Positions 5,973 through 11,460 of a stretch of 11,460 bases of DNA are shown here, piece by piece. The position numbers and the translations under genes were made by a program. Where the stretch lies: positions 1 through 11,460 of the forward strand of contig JAFTJJ010000056.1 of assembly GCA_017456465.1 (NCBI GenBank). Direction: 5' to 3'. The DNA is from Clostridia bacterium. Lineage in GTDB: Bacteria; Bacillota; Clostridia; Christensenellales; UBA1242. Under the pieces are notes generated by a model. It made no database searches. It was given only the letters and a program-made list of their open reading frames with translations, and had not been told where the DNA came from. Position 1 is the stretch's first letter. The number at the start of each line of letters is the position of its first letter.

Positions 5973-6935
5973 ATGCCAGTTGGTCCTTCGCATTCAGGCA
6001 GATCATCAGGTGGCGGCAGAAGCTTTGGTGGATCTCGTGGTGGCAGCGGAAGCTTTGGTGGTGGAAGAAGAAGTCACACGATCGGCCCAGCAAGATTTGT
6101 TTTCTTTGGTCGAACTTATGTTGTCTCATCAGGTGGAATGTCTGCCATAAGCTTGCTCTTGTTTGGCTTGTTCTTTGTTGGCGTATTTTGCTTCTTGATG
6201 GGAACAGGAATCAGCACATCAAAAGAAAATATTTCATCATATCAAAGCGAAATTCAAATCATGGAATCAGATGCTGAATATTATAACAACTTGATCATGA
6301 ATGCAAACCTCAACAATCCAAATGACAATTATTTCTTGGTTGATGCAAATTTTGGTGATGAAATCTTTGAGTACTATCGATCAAATCCTCAAGAACCAGG
6401 TTCTTATTATTCATTTAAGCAAAACGGCGTAATTTGGTATTTCGTTGTTTATTCTTATGAGCACGATGGCGATGATTACATCGGAACAACCTACACACAA
6501 TTTTCAATGACCCAGCTCCAAGCAAAAAATGGCAAAATAACCATAGCCTACACGGTCGAAAATGGCAATTTATTTTCCATTAACGCCGACTATTCACTGG
6601 AAAGCAACAAGGATTATGCTTATGCAAAATTGTCGCTCAAAGACGCAGAGGAAAGTTTGTCGTCAAACACAACAGGGCTTGTTGTTACGATCGTGCTGAT
6701 CATTGGTTTGATCATTGGACTTGTTTTTGCAATAAAAAAGAACACACAAAAACAAGATGAAAAACACAATCTTGAAGTGCAAAAAAGCAAAGCAGAAGTT
6801 GAAGAGGCTTTGGCAAAAGCTGACGAGGCAAAAAGAAAAGCCGAACAATTCGGCAGAAAATGTGTATATTGTTCTGGAGATGTCCCAGATGGCGAAACAA
6901 AATGCCCAAACTGCGGCTCAAGCATGTTTAAATAA
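5973..6935 (+). CDS. Two-span membrane protein with Gly/Ser/Arg-rich N-terminus and C-terminal zinc ribbon, function unknown
   Basis: No family recognised with confidence. Order of parts over 320 residues: a low-complexity Gly/Ser/Arg/Phe N-terminus (about 1-34, with units such as GRSFGGS and GSFGGG); membrane segment 1 (about 57-79); an approximately 150-residue Tyr/Asn-rich domain (about 82-232) predicted outside the membrane; membrane segment 2 (about 234-254); a charged helix likely to form a coiled coil (about 255-293); and a zinc ribbon (C297-x2-C300 and C311-x2-C314). Both ends should face the cytoplasm, so the Gly/Arg tail and the zinc ribbon would be on the same side. A GGAGGT ribosome binding site lies 8 nt before ATG 5973. 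The gene follows cwlD by 90 bp with its own promoter and ends at a strong terminator. Confidence 0.85.
   Translation: MPVGPSHSGRSSGGGRSFGGSRGGSGSFGGGRRSHTIGPARFVFFGRTYVVSSGGMSAISLLLFGLFFVGVFCFLMGTGISTSKENISSYQSEIQIMESDAEYYNNLIMNANLNNPNDNYFLVDANFGDEIFEYYRSNPQEPGSYYSFKQNGVIWYFVVYSYEHDGDDYIGTTYTQFSMTQLQAKNGKITIAYTVENGNLFSINADYSLESNKDYAYAKLSLKDAEESLSSNTTGLVVTIVLIIGLIIGLVFAIKKNTQKQDEKHNLEVQKSKAEVEEALAKADEAKRKAEQFGRKCVYCSGDVPDGETKCPNCGSSMFK
6019..6061 (+). repeat. Short in-gene repeat, 30-bp period
   Basis: The 13-mer GAAGCTTTGGTGG occurs at 6019-6031 and again at 6049-6061, exactly 30 bp apart. The surrounding Gly/Ser codons are partly conserved. It encodes the RSFGGS / GSFGGG units of the low-complexity N-terminus and looks like an internal duplication. 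Confidence 0.6.
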
Positions 6936-6940
6936 AAACA

Positions 6941-6979
6941 AAAAAAAACAAGAGAGTGGAATTTCCACTCTCTTTTTTG
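6941..6979. terminator. Bidirectional intrinsic terminator between convergent genes
   Basis: AGAGAGTGGA (6951-6960), loop ATT, TCCACTCTCT (6964-6973). A T-run follows on the plus strand and an A-run precedes it (6941-6948), so it can end transcription in both directions. It sits between the zinc-ribbon membrane protein gene (stop at 6935) and the gtrA-family gene (stop at 6984). Confidence 0.92.
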
Positions 6980-6983
6980 TTTC

Positions 6984-7502
6984 TTATTCTTCGTTGGTTT
7001 TTTCTTCTTTCTTTTTGAAGATAATAAGCCTTTTTGAAACATAATTATAAACCAGCACCACAAAGGTAAGCACAATTTTAACAATCCATTCATTGATCCC
7101 AAGAACATCAAACCCAAGCCACATTCCACCAAGATGAATGAACAGGCCAACAAGACTCAATAATGCAAAAATCACAAAGCCCTTTGCGGATTTTGAATTG
7201 CCCTTTTCGTCGTAAACAAAAATAATTGAGAATATGTAATTGAAAATTAGCCCCGCAACAAATCCTGCACCAGTTCCAACAATTGTTGCAACAACACTTG
7301 GCTCAGCCGAACCAACAAAAACATTCCAGAAACTTGGATACAACGCTGGATCAAAAAGGTAGAGCACCACCCCCATCATCACAAAATCAATGATGGTTGC
7401 AACACCACCAACAATCAAAAATCTGATGATTTCGGCAAGTGTTTTGTGTTTTTCAAAATACATCTTAATTTTGGCAATAAGCCCAACTTTTTTTTCTTCC
7501 AT
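6984..7502 (-). CDS. GtrA family membrane protein
   Basis: A 172-residue integral membrane protein with four predicted spans (about 27-50, 69-96, 107-131, 138-161), short basic ends and GtrA-family features: FLIVGGVATIIDFVMMGVVLYLF in span 1, GFVAGLIFNYIFSIIFVY in span 2 and the closing NYVSKRLIIFKK. GtrA proteins are linked to cell-surface polysaccharide and teichoic-acid glycosylation and have been proposed to move undecaprenyl-linked sugars across the membrane. No glycosyltransferase gene is adjacent here, so the substrate is unknown. ATG 7502 is preceded by AGAGGTG, and the SigA-type promoter at 7525-7553 leaves a leader of roughly 15-20 nt. The gene is transcribed alone and stops at the bidirectional terminator. 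Length is slightly above the family's usual 120-160. Confidence 0.9.
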   Translation of the reverse strand: MEEKKVGLIAKIKMYFEKHKTLAEIIRFLIVGGVATIIDFVMMGVVLYLFDPALYPSFWNVFVGSAEPSVVATIVGTGAGFVAGLIFNYIFSIIFVYDEKGNSKSAKGFVIFALLSLVGLFIHLGGMWLGFDVLGINEWIVKIVLTFVVLVYNYVSKRLIIFKKKEEKTNEE

Positions 7503-7524
7503 GGTGCACCTCTTTTGTTATTCT

Positions 7525-7553
7525 ATCATATAATTTTTGTCATTTTCTGTCAA
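7525..7553 (-). promoter_or_regulatory. SigA-type promoter of the gtrA-family gene
   Basis: Minus strand: perfect -35 TTGACA (7553-7548), a 17-bp spacer, -10 TATGAT (7530-7525, five of six). Confidence 0.82.
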
Positions 7554-7574
7554 ACATATGAATTGATTTTTTGC

Positions 7575-7603
7575 TTGCCTTTTTAATTTTCACGTGTTAT
7601 AAT
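7575..7603 (+). promoter_or_regulatory. SigA-type promoter of the 225-residue orphan gene
   Basis: -35 TTGCCT (7575-7580), a 17-bp spacer, perfect -10 TATAAT (7598-7603) with an extended TG. The palindrome CACGTG (7591-7596) lies at the end of the spacer and could be an operator half or coincidence. Confidence 0.8.
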
Positions 7604-7620
7604 ACCCAAGCCGTTTGGCA

Positions 7621-7627
7621 AAAGGAG
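7621..7627 (+). promoter_or_regulatory. Ribosome binding site that fixes the orphan gene start
   Basis: AAAGGAG, 5 nt before ATG 7633. It lies downstream of the in-frame TTG at 7615, which therefore cannot use it. Confidence 0.8.
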
Positions 7628-7632
7628 ATTTT

Positions 7633-8310
7633 ATGTTTACACATCAAATAGTAACAAAAATTCGAGAAAATAACTACACTCCATTTGAAGCAATGCTTTA
7701 CATTCACAAATTCTTCACAACAAAATATCGAATCGACTTTGACGAGTTTGGTCATCAGTCAACAACTGTGTCAAACCAAATCGAAAAAACACTCACAGCA
7801 CTTTGCATGCCTGGACTTAAATGCGGAACAGTTTGCGCTCTTTCAAGAGAAAAAGAAAATTCTCCAATAACAAATTACTCCCTAAACATTGTTTACGTTC
7901 ATGATCCTGATTATGCAATTTGTGGGACATTTGCAAATGACACGATCAGAGATGCCTCTTCTGTGGGATTTGAACACGGCAAAGGTTTCGCTCATTGTCT
8001 GTTCCCTATTTCCGATTTGAAAAAATCAAAACATATTTCTTTTTCTGATTTTCCAGAAGAACTTTCTTCACACACAAATTCCATATTTCCACCAACATTC
8101 ATCAATGCTCTCAGGCGCATTTTTGAAACAGCACCAGAACTGTGTGCAGAAGAAAATTTTAATGATTTTATTTATCATGAACTCAACAACACAATTACAA
8201 CTGCTCAACAATCATTTGATGAAAATGCAACATCCAAGTTCGTAAAATGTCCAAAGTCAATGATTTCAACTGCTCAAGAGCATTCAGACAATAACGAATC
8301 ATCAACATAG
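7633..8310 (+). CDS. Uncharacterised 225-residue cytoplasmic protein
   Basis: I do not recognise this protein. It has no signal peptide or membrane segment. The N-terminal part (about 1-58) is probably helical (RENNYTPFEAMLYIHKFF), followed by a Cys-rich stretch (C58, C64, C68), a strand-like segment NYSLNIVYVHDPDYAICGTF (81-100) and a conserved-looking DTIRDASSVGFEHGKGF (103-119). The last 35 or so residues are Ser/Asn/Glu-rich and look disordered. There is a faint resemblance in layout to transglutaminase-like Cys-His-Asp domains, but I cannot align a triad and do not claim it. I chose ATG 7633 over the in-frame TTG 7615 because AAAGGAG ends 5 nt before the ATG. The gene has its own promoter and terminator, so it is a single-gene unit. 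Confidence 0.82.
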   Translation: MFTHQIVTKIRENNYTPFEAMLYIHKFFTTKYRIDFDEFGHQSTTVSNQIEKTLTALCMPGLKCGTVCALSREKENSPITNYSLNIVYVHDPDYAICGTFANDTIRDASSVGFEHGKGFAHCLFPISDLKKSKHISFSDFPEELSSHTNSIFPPTFINALRRIFETAPELCAEENFNDFIYHELNNTITTAQQSFDENATSKFVKCPKSMISTAQEHSDNNESST

Positions 8311-8311
8311 C

Positions 8312-8341
8312 ACACCCTGAAAACACTTTCAGGGTGTTTTT
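8312..8341 (+). terminator. Rho-independent terminator after the orphan gene
   Basis: ACACCCTGAAA (8312-8322), loop ACAC, TTTCAGGGTGT (8327-8337), an 11-bp perfect stem whose end runs into a T-run up to 8341. It begins 2 bp after the stop codon. Confidence 0.93.
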
Positions 8342-8356
8342 ATGAATAGGAAATAC

Positions 8357-8385
8357 TTGCTTTTTCATGCATGTTGAGATATAAT
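8357..8385 (+). promoter_or_regulatory. SigA-type promoter of the HD-domain gene and gltX
   Basis: -35 TTGCTT (8357-8362), a 17-bp spacer, perfect -10 TATAAT (8380-8385). It leaves a leader of about 14 nt with GAGGA 8 nt before the ATG at 8406. Confidence 0.75.
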
Positions 8386-8405
8386 AAAAACACGAGGATT
8401 TACTT

Positions 8406-8999
8406 ATGGAAAAAGAACTTATTGAACAAAATAAAGAGGATTTTTTAAACATCGCAAGATCCAACATCACGCGCGAAGGCATTGATGGCCTTTTGAAGTT
8501 TGTTGAAAGCACAGATTTTTTCACAGCTCCTGCTTCAACAAAGTTTCATCTCGCTGAAGAAGGTGGTCTTTGTCAACACTCACTCAATGTTTATGAGCGA
8601 CTTGAAAAACTCATGATCATGGAATATGGCGAGGATGGCTACAACAAAGAATCTGTTGCAATCGCCGCTCTCTTTCACGACATTTGCAAGGCTTGTTTTT
8701 ACAAAATTGATTACAGAAATGTGAAAGAAGATGGGGTTTGGGTTCAAAGACCTTATTACACCGTTGACGACGCCTTGCCTTATGGCCATGGTGAAAAAAG
8801 TGTTTACATCGTGAATGGTTATTTGAGACTCACAAGAGAAGAAGCCATCGCAATCAACTGGCACATGGGCGGCTTTGACAAGCGTGTGCAGTCTGGTGAA
8901 TCAGCATACTCTGTGGCTTACAGCAAATATCCACTTGCAGTTCTCTTGCATCTTGCAGATGTGCAAGCAACTTATCTTGACGAACAAGGAGATGAATAA
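8406..8999 (+). CDS. HD-domain protein, probable metal-dependent phosphohydrolase
   Basis: A 197-residue soluble protein with a complete HD-type metal site: H58 in LCQHSLNV, the paired H91-D92 in ALFHDICK, H128 in YGHGE, H153 in INWHMGG and D185 in LHLADVQAT. This spacing is typical of HD hydrolases acting on nucleotides or nucleic-acid phosphoesters, and recalls the HD half of YhaM-type 3'-5' exoribonucleases, but it lacks their OB-fold part. The substrate is unknown. ATG 8406 is supported by GAGGA 8 nt upstream. The stop TAA directly abuts the ATG of gltX, whose ribosome binding site lies inside this gene, so the two are co-transcribed and probably translationally coupled. Confidence 0.88.
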   Translation: MEKELIEQNKEDFLNIARSNITREGIDGLLKFVESTDFFTAPASTKFHLAEEGGLCQHSLNVYERLEKLMIMEYGEDGYNKESVAIAALFHDICKACFYKIDYRNVKEDGVWVQRPYYTVDDALPYGHGEKSVYIVNGYLRLTREEAIAINWHMGGFDKRVQSGESAYSVAYSKYPLAVLLHLADVQATYLDEQGDE

Positions 9000-10664
9000 A
9001 TGGATTACAAAAAACTTGCAAACTTGCTCTATCCAAACCTTGAGCATGACATGGAATATTATTTAGAAACCACACCAAAACGCAATTTGCCTGCTGGTGC
9101 TCAGGTCACTCGAATTGCGCCAAGCCCAACTGGATACTTGCATCTTGGTCACTTTTATGGCGCGCTGATTGATTATCTCACAGCCTACAAATCAAATGGC
9201 GTTTATTACATGCGTCTTGAAGATACTGACCAAAAAAGAGAAATTGAGGGCGCTGGTCAAATCGCATATGACATGCTTTGCACTTATGGGGCAAAACCAA
9301 ATGAGGGTTATCGCGGAGATTACAACTCTGAAATTGGTGACTATGGCCCTTATGTTCAATCAAAAAGACTTCCAATTTATCACGCATTCGCAAAAAAATT
9401 GGTTGAACTCGGAAGAGCTTTCCCTTGCTTTTGTGAAAAATCGGAAAACAAACAAGACATTTTGGACAGAAGAAGCGAACAACTCGAAAACAATGATGAC
9501 ATTGAATCAAAAGACCCATGTCGTTCACTTTCTCTTGAGCAAATTGAAGAAAATGTTAAATCTGGCAAAAAGTTTGCACTCCGATTGCTCTCTCTTGGTG
9601 ATTCAGAAAAAACCATTGAAGTTGAAGATCTTGTTAAAGGCAAAAGACAAATTCGCGAAAACACAAAAGATATTGTTCTGTTGAAAAGCAACGGAATTCC
9701 CGTGTATGCTTTTGCACATCTCGTAGATGACACACTCATGGGGACAACAATTGTTGTCCGCGGAGAAGAATGGTTTCCATCACTGTCTTCTCACATTGAA
9801 CTCTTTGACGCTTTTGGATTCCCTCGCATGAAATACGCTCACACCCCTGTCATTTGCAAACTTGACAATGATGGCAACAAACGCAAACTTTCAAAACGCA
9901 AAGACCCAGAAGCAGATGTGAGATATTATCTTGAAAAAGGTTATCCTGTGGTGACGGTGGTTGAATATCTTATCAATCTCCTAAACTCAGACTTTGAAAT
10001 TTGGAGAAACAACAATCCACATGCTGATTATCATGAATTTGATTTCAAACTTTCAAAAATCAGCCTCAACAATCCAATGTTTGACTTTGACAAACTTGAC
10101 AACGTTTCAAAAAACCTCATTTCATTATGGACAGCTGAAAAAGTTTATGATGAATGCCTCACTTGGGCGGAAAAATACGATTTAGAGTGGGCAAACACTT
10201 TGAAAACCAACAAGAACAAATCTGTTGCTCTTTTCTCAGTTGAACGAGGCATTGAGCGTCCAAGAAAAGATATTGTAAACTTCTCTATGGTTAAAGATTT
10301 GTATTCTTATATGTTTGAAGAAACTCTTAACAAAAACACACTGCTCTCTTTCAATGAAAAATTTGATAAGAACACAGTCAAAGATTTTCTTTCAGCATAC
10401 AAAACTTCTTTCTCGCTTGACGGAGACAACAGTGCATGGTTCACAGGAGTAAAAGCTGTCGCTGAACAAATTGGATTCTGCACAAACAACAAAGAGTACA
10501 AAGCGAATCCAGAAGCTTACAAAGGTAATACAGCCGATGCGTGTTCAATTTTGCGTGTTGCGATCACTGGACGCGAACAAACACCCGACCTGTTCTCTCT
10601 CCTCAAAATTTTGGGCAAAACAGAGGTTCAAAACAGAATTGATTATGTTCTCAACAATATTTAA
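9000..10664 (+). CDS. gltX: Glutamate--tRNA ligase (long form)
   Basis: A class I aminoacyl-tRNA synthetase that charges tRNA with glutamate (in many Firmicutes also tRNA-Gln, later amidated by GatCAB). The HIGH motif is HLGH at 48-51 within RIAPSPTGYLHLGHFYGAL, and the KMSKS motif is KLSKR at 296-300. A CxC (C143, C145) plus C174 may be a zinc site in the connecting domain. At 554 residues it exceeds the roughly 480-490 of B. subtilis or E. coli GltX. There is an N-terminal extension of about 35 residues before the catalytic core and a divergent C-terminal anticodon-binding part. From memory, some clostridial GluRS are also near 550. AAGGAG lies 8 nt before ATG 9000. A GlnRS role is less likely but not excluded by sequence reading alone. 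Confidence 0.93.
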   Translation: MDYKKLANLLYPNLEHDMEYYLETTPKRNLPAGAQVTRIAPSPTGYLHLGHFYGALIDYLTAYKSNGVYYMRLEDTDQKREIEGAGQIAYDMLCTYGAKPNEGYRGDYNSEIGDYGPYVQSKRLPIYHAFAKKLVELGRAFPCFCEKSENKQDILDRRSEQLENNDDIESKDPCRSLSLEQIEENVKSGKKFALRLLSLGDSEKTIEVEDLVKGKRQIRENTKDIVLLKSNGIPVYAFAHLVDDTLMGTTIVVRGEEWFPSLSSHIELFDAFGFPRMKYAHTPVICKLDNDGNKRKLSKRKDPEADVRYYLEKGYPVVTVVEYLINLLNSDFEIWRNNNPHADYHEFDFKLSKISLNNPMFDFDKLDNVSKNLISLWTAEKVYDECLTWAEKYDLEWANTLKTNKNKSVALFSVERGIERPRKDIVNFSMVKDLYSYMFEETLNKNTLLSFNEKFDKNTVKDFLSAYKTSFSLDGDNSAWFTGVKAVAEQIGFCTNNKEYKANPEAYKGNTADACSILRVAITGREQTPDLFSLLKILGKTEVQNRIDYVLNNI

Positions 10665-10670
10665 AAGTAA

Positions 10671-10702
10671 AAAAAATAGTGCGAATCTTTGCACTATTTT
10701 TT
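10671..10702. terminator. Intrinsic terminator after gltX, probably bidirectional
   Basis: AAAAAATAGTGC (10671-10682), an 8-nt loop, GCACTATTTTTT (10691-10702). The stem is symmetric with A- and T-tracts at its base, so it can serve gltX (stop 10664) and the convergent lipoprotein gene (stop 10714). Confidence 0.85.
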
Positions 10703-10713
10703 ATGCTTTTTTA

Positions 10714-11460
10714 TTATACAAGTAGATCATTGATATCTGCAAGAGTTACGTCATATGAAAATTTAAAAATATTTTTTGATCTTGTAATGTTCCCACTATT
10801 ACCCATACAAATGTATTCTATTGAAAATTCAATGAGATATTCTCCGTCAAACTTATATGTTTCTGAATAACTGTCCCATTCTCTATTCTCACCGAATACA
10901 GAACTCCTTGAAATTTCAACATTCTCGCCTTCAAAAGTAATGGTATACATCCACTCTTCTAAACCTTCAGGACTTGTCACAAACGAAGAAAGTATACCAG
11001 CAAGAGAATATGCCCCATATGTTGATTCCAAAACTGAGTAATCGACTGATGTTTCAGTATTTATATCGCCACTAGTTAATGTTCTCGTTTGAACGGTATA
11101 TTTACCAGTAATAGAATCCTCTACTGCTTTGCAATATATTTGTCCTTCAAGAAAAAAATTAAATGCTTTTGATGATTTATCATATAAAAAACATTGTGCT
11201 GTTTTACTGCGAGAAACTTCATTCCCAAACTTGTAATCGATTTCTTCAATACTTCCTTTGAAATTTCCTTTTGTTGCAGCCACATACATCATATTGACAA
11301 GTTTTGCCTCAACAACTTCGTTTGCATAAAGTTGATTTCCACCTATGTTTTCTAACTTATTGATTGCATTATTGATTAAGTCGCGATCATTAGGACTCAA
11401 TGATGTACAGCCAGCAAATGTAAGTGATACTACACACAATACTAAGCAAGCAATTATTGA
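10714..11460 (-). CDS. Putative lipoprotein of unknown function (5' end beyond window)
   Basis: The reading frame is open to the right edge, so the true start lies outside. The visible end of a signal peptide, SIIACLVLCVVSLTFAGC, ends in a lipobox-like FAGC; the Cys, encoded near 11407-11409, would be lipidated and anchor the protein to the outer face of the membrane. A TTG at 11439 is in frame but would cut the signal peptide, so I do not use it. The mature part (about 230 residues) is polar, with many Ser, Thr, Tyr and Glu, alternating strand-like stretches (EWMYTITFEGENVEISRSS, LIEFSIEYICMG) and no recognised motif. It is convergent with gltX and looks slightly more AT-rich than the other genes. 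Ligand binding or a surface structural role is possible but unproven. Confidence 0.82.
   Translation of the reverse strand, partial: SIIACLVLCVVSLTFAGCTSLSPNDRDLINNAINKLENIGGNQLYANEVVEAKLVNMMYVAATKGNFKGSIEEIDYKFGNEVSRSKTAQCFLYDKSSKAFNFFLEGQIYCKAVEDSITGKYTVQTRTLTSGDINTETSVDYSVLESTYGAYSLAGILSSFVTSPEGLEEWMYTITFEGENVEISRSSVFGENREWDSYSETYKFDGEYLIEFSIEYICMGNSGNITRSKNIFKFSYDVTLADINDLLV

Noticed and set aside
6620..7153. A 177-residue minus-strand open frame crossing the terminator at 6941-6979
   Set aside because: It overlaps two better-supported genes and a strong bidirectional terminator, and its Phe/Ser/Leu-rich translation is typical of a shadow frame.
7633..8310. Assignment of the orphan protein as a transglutaminase-like cysteine protease
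   Set aside because: The helix-Cys-His-Asp layout is only loosely similar and no convincing GxC or HxW motif is present; a named function would be a guess.
1..11460. CRISPR arrays, tRNA or rRNA genes, transposases, integrases, phage genes, toxin-antitoxin pairs, riboswitches
   Set aside because: None seen on either strand by reading; there are no spaced direct repeats apart from the short in-gene duplication at 6019-6061, and no long 5' leaders that could hold a riboswitch.

Overview
The window looks like part of the chromosome of a low-GC Firmicute (Bacillota), most likely a Clostridia-type organism. The evidence is gene content and order: Mini-III RNase, RlmB and a SigH-family sigma factor sit together as in Bacillus/Clostridium, a dnaX-ybaB-recR block follows, there is a CwlD-like spore-cortex amidase, and most genes have strong AGGAG-type ribosome binding sites. 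I see no phage, insertion sequence, CRISPR array, tRNA or rRNA. The species cannot be named from this sequence.

Positions 1-5111, minus strand: one tight run of seven genes, in transcription order mrnC, rlmB, sigH, dnaX, an unrecognised 347-residue protein, ybaB and recR (recR is cut by the left edge). Gaps range from an 11-bp overlap to 20 bp, and one promoter at 5083-5111 appears to head the whole run. The products cover rRNA processing and modification, the transition-phase sigma factor, the DNA polymerase III clamp loader, a nucleoid protein and a recombination mediator.

Positions 5112-6980, plus strand: diverging from that operon is a cwlD-like amidase gene. It has no Shine-Dalgarno sequence, but a promoter-like element resembling the mother-cell SigE consensus lies just upstream. 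Next comes an unusual two-membrane-segment protein with a Gly/Ser/Arg-rich N-terminus and a C-terminal zinc ribbon, ending at a bidirectional terminator.

Positions 6984-8341: a GtrA-family membrane protein on the minus strand and an unrecognised 225-residue protein on the plus strand. They diverge from a 130-bp spacer holding two good SigA-type promoters. The 225-residue gene has its own terminator and is monocistronic.

Positions 8357-10702, plus strand: an HD-domain protein gene abuts, and is probably translationally coupled to, a long (554-residue) glutamyl-tRNA synthetase gene. A hairpin terminator follows. Positions 10714-11460, minus strand: a lipoprotein gene of unknown function whose 5' end lies beyond the right edge.

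Most of the window is ordinary housekeeping DNA, and I found no convincing new multi-gene system. The items most worth checking are the divergent mrnC/cwlD spacer (an apparently leaderless operon promoter and a SigE-like promoter), the unknown protein inside the dnaX-ybaB-recR block, the zinc-ribbon membrane protein and the 225-residue orphan. No gene-free stretch exceeds 300 bases; the longest is the 130-bp spacer at 7503-7632.
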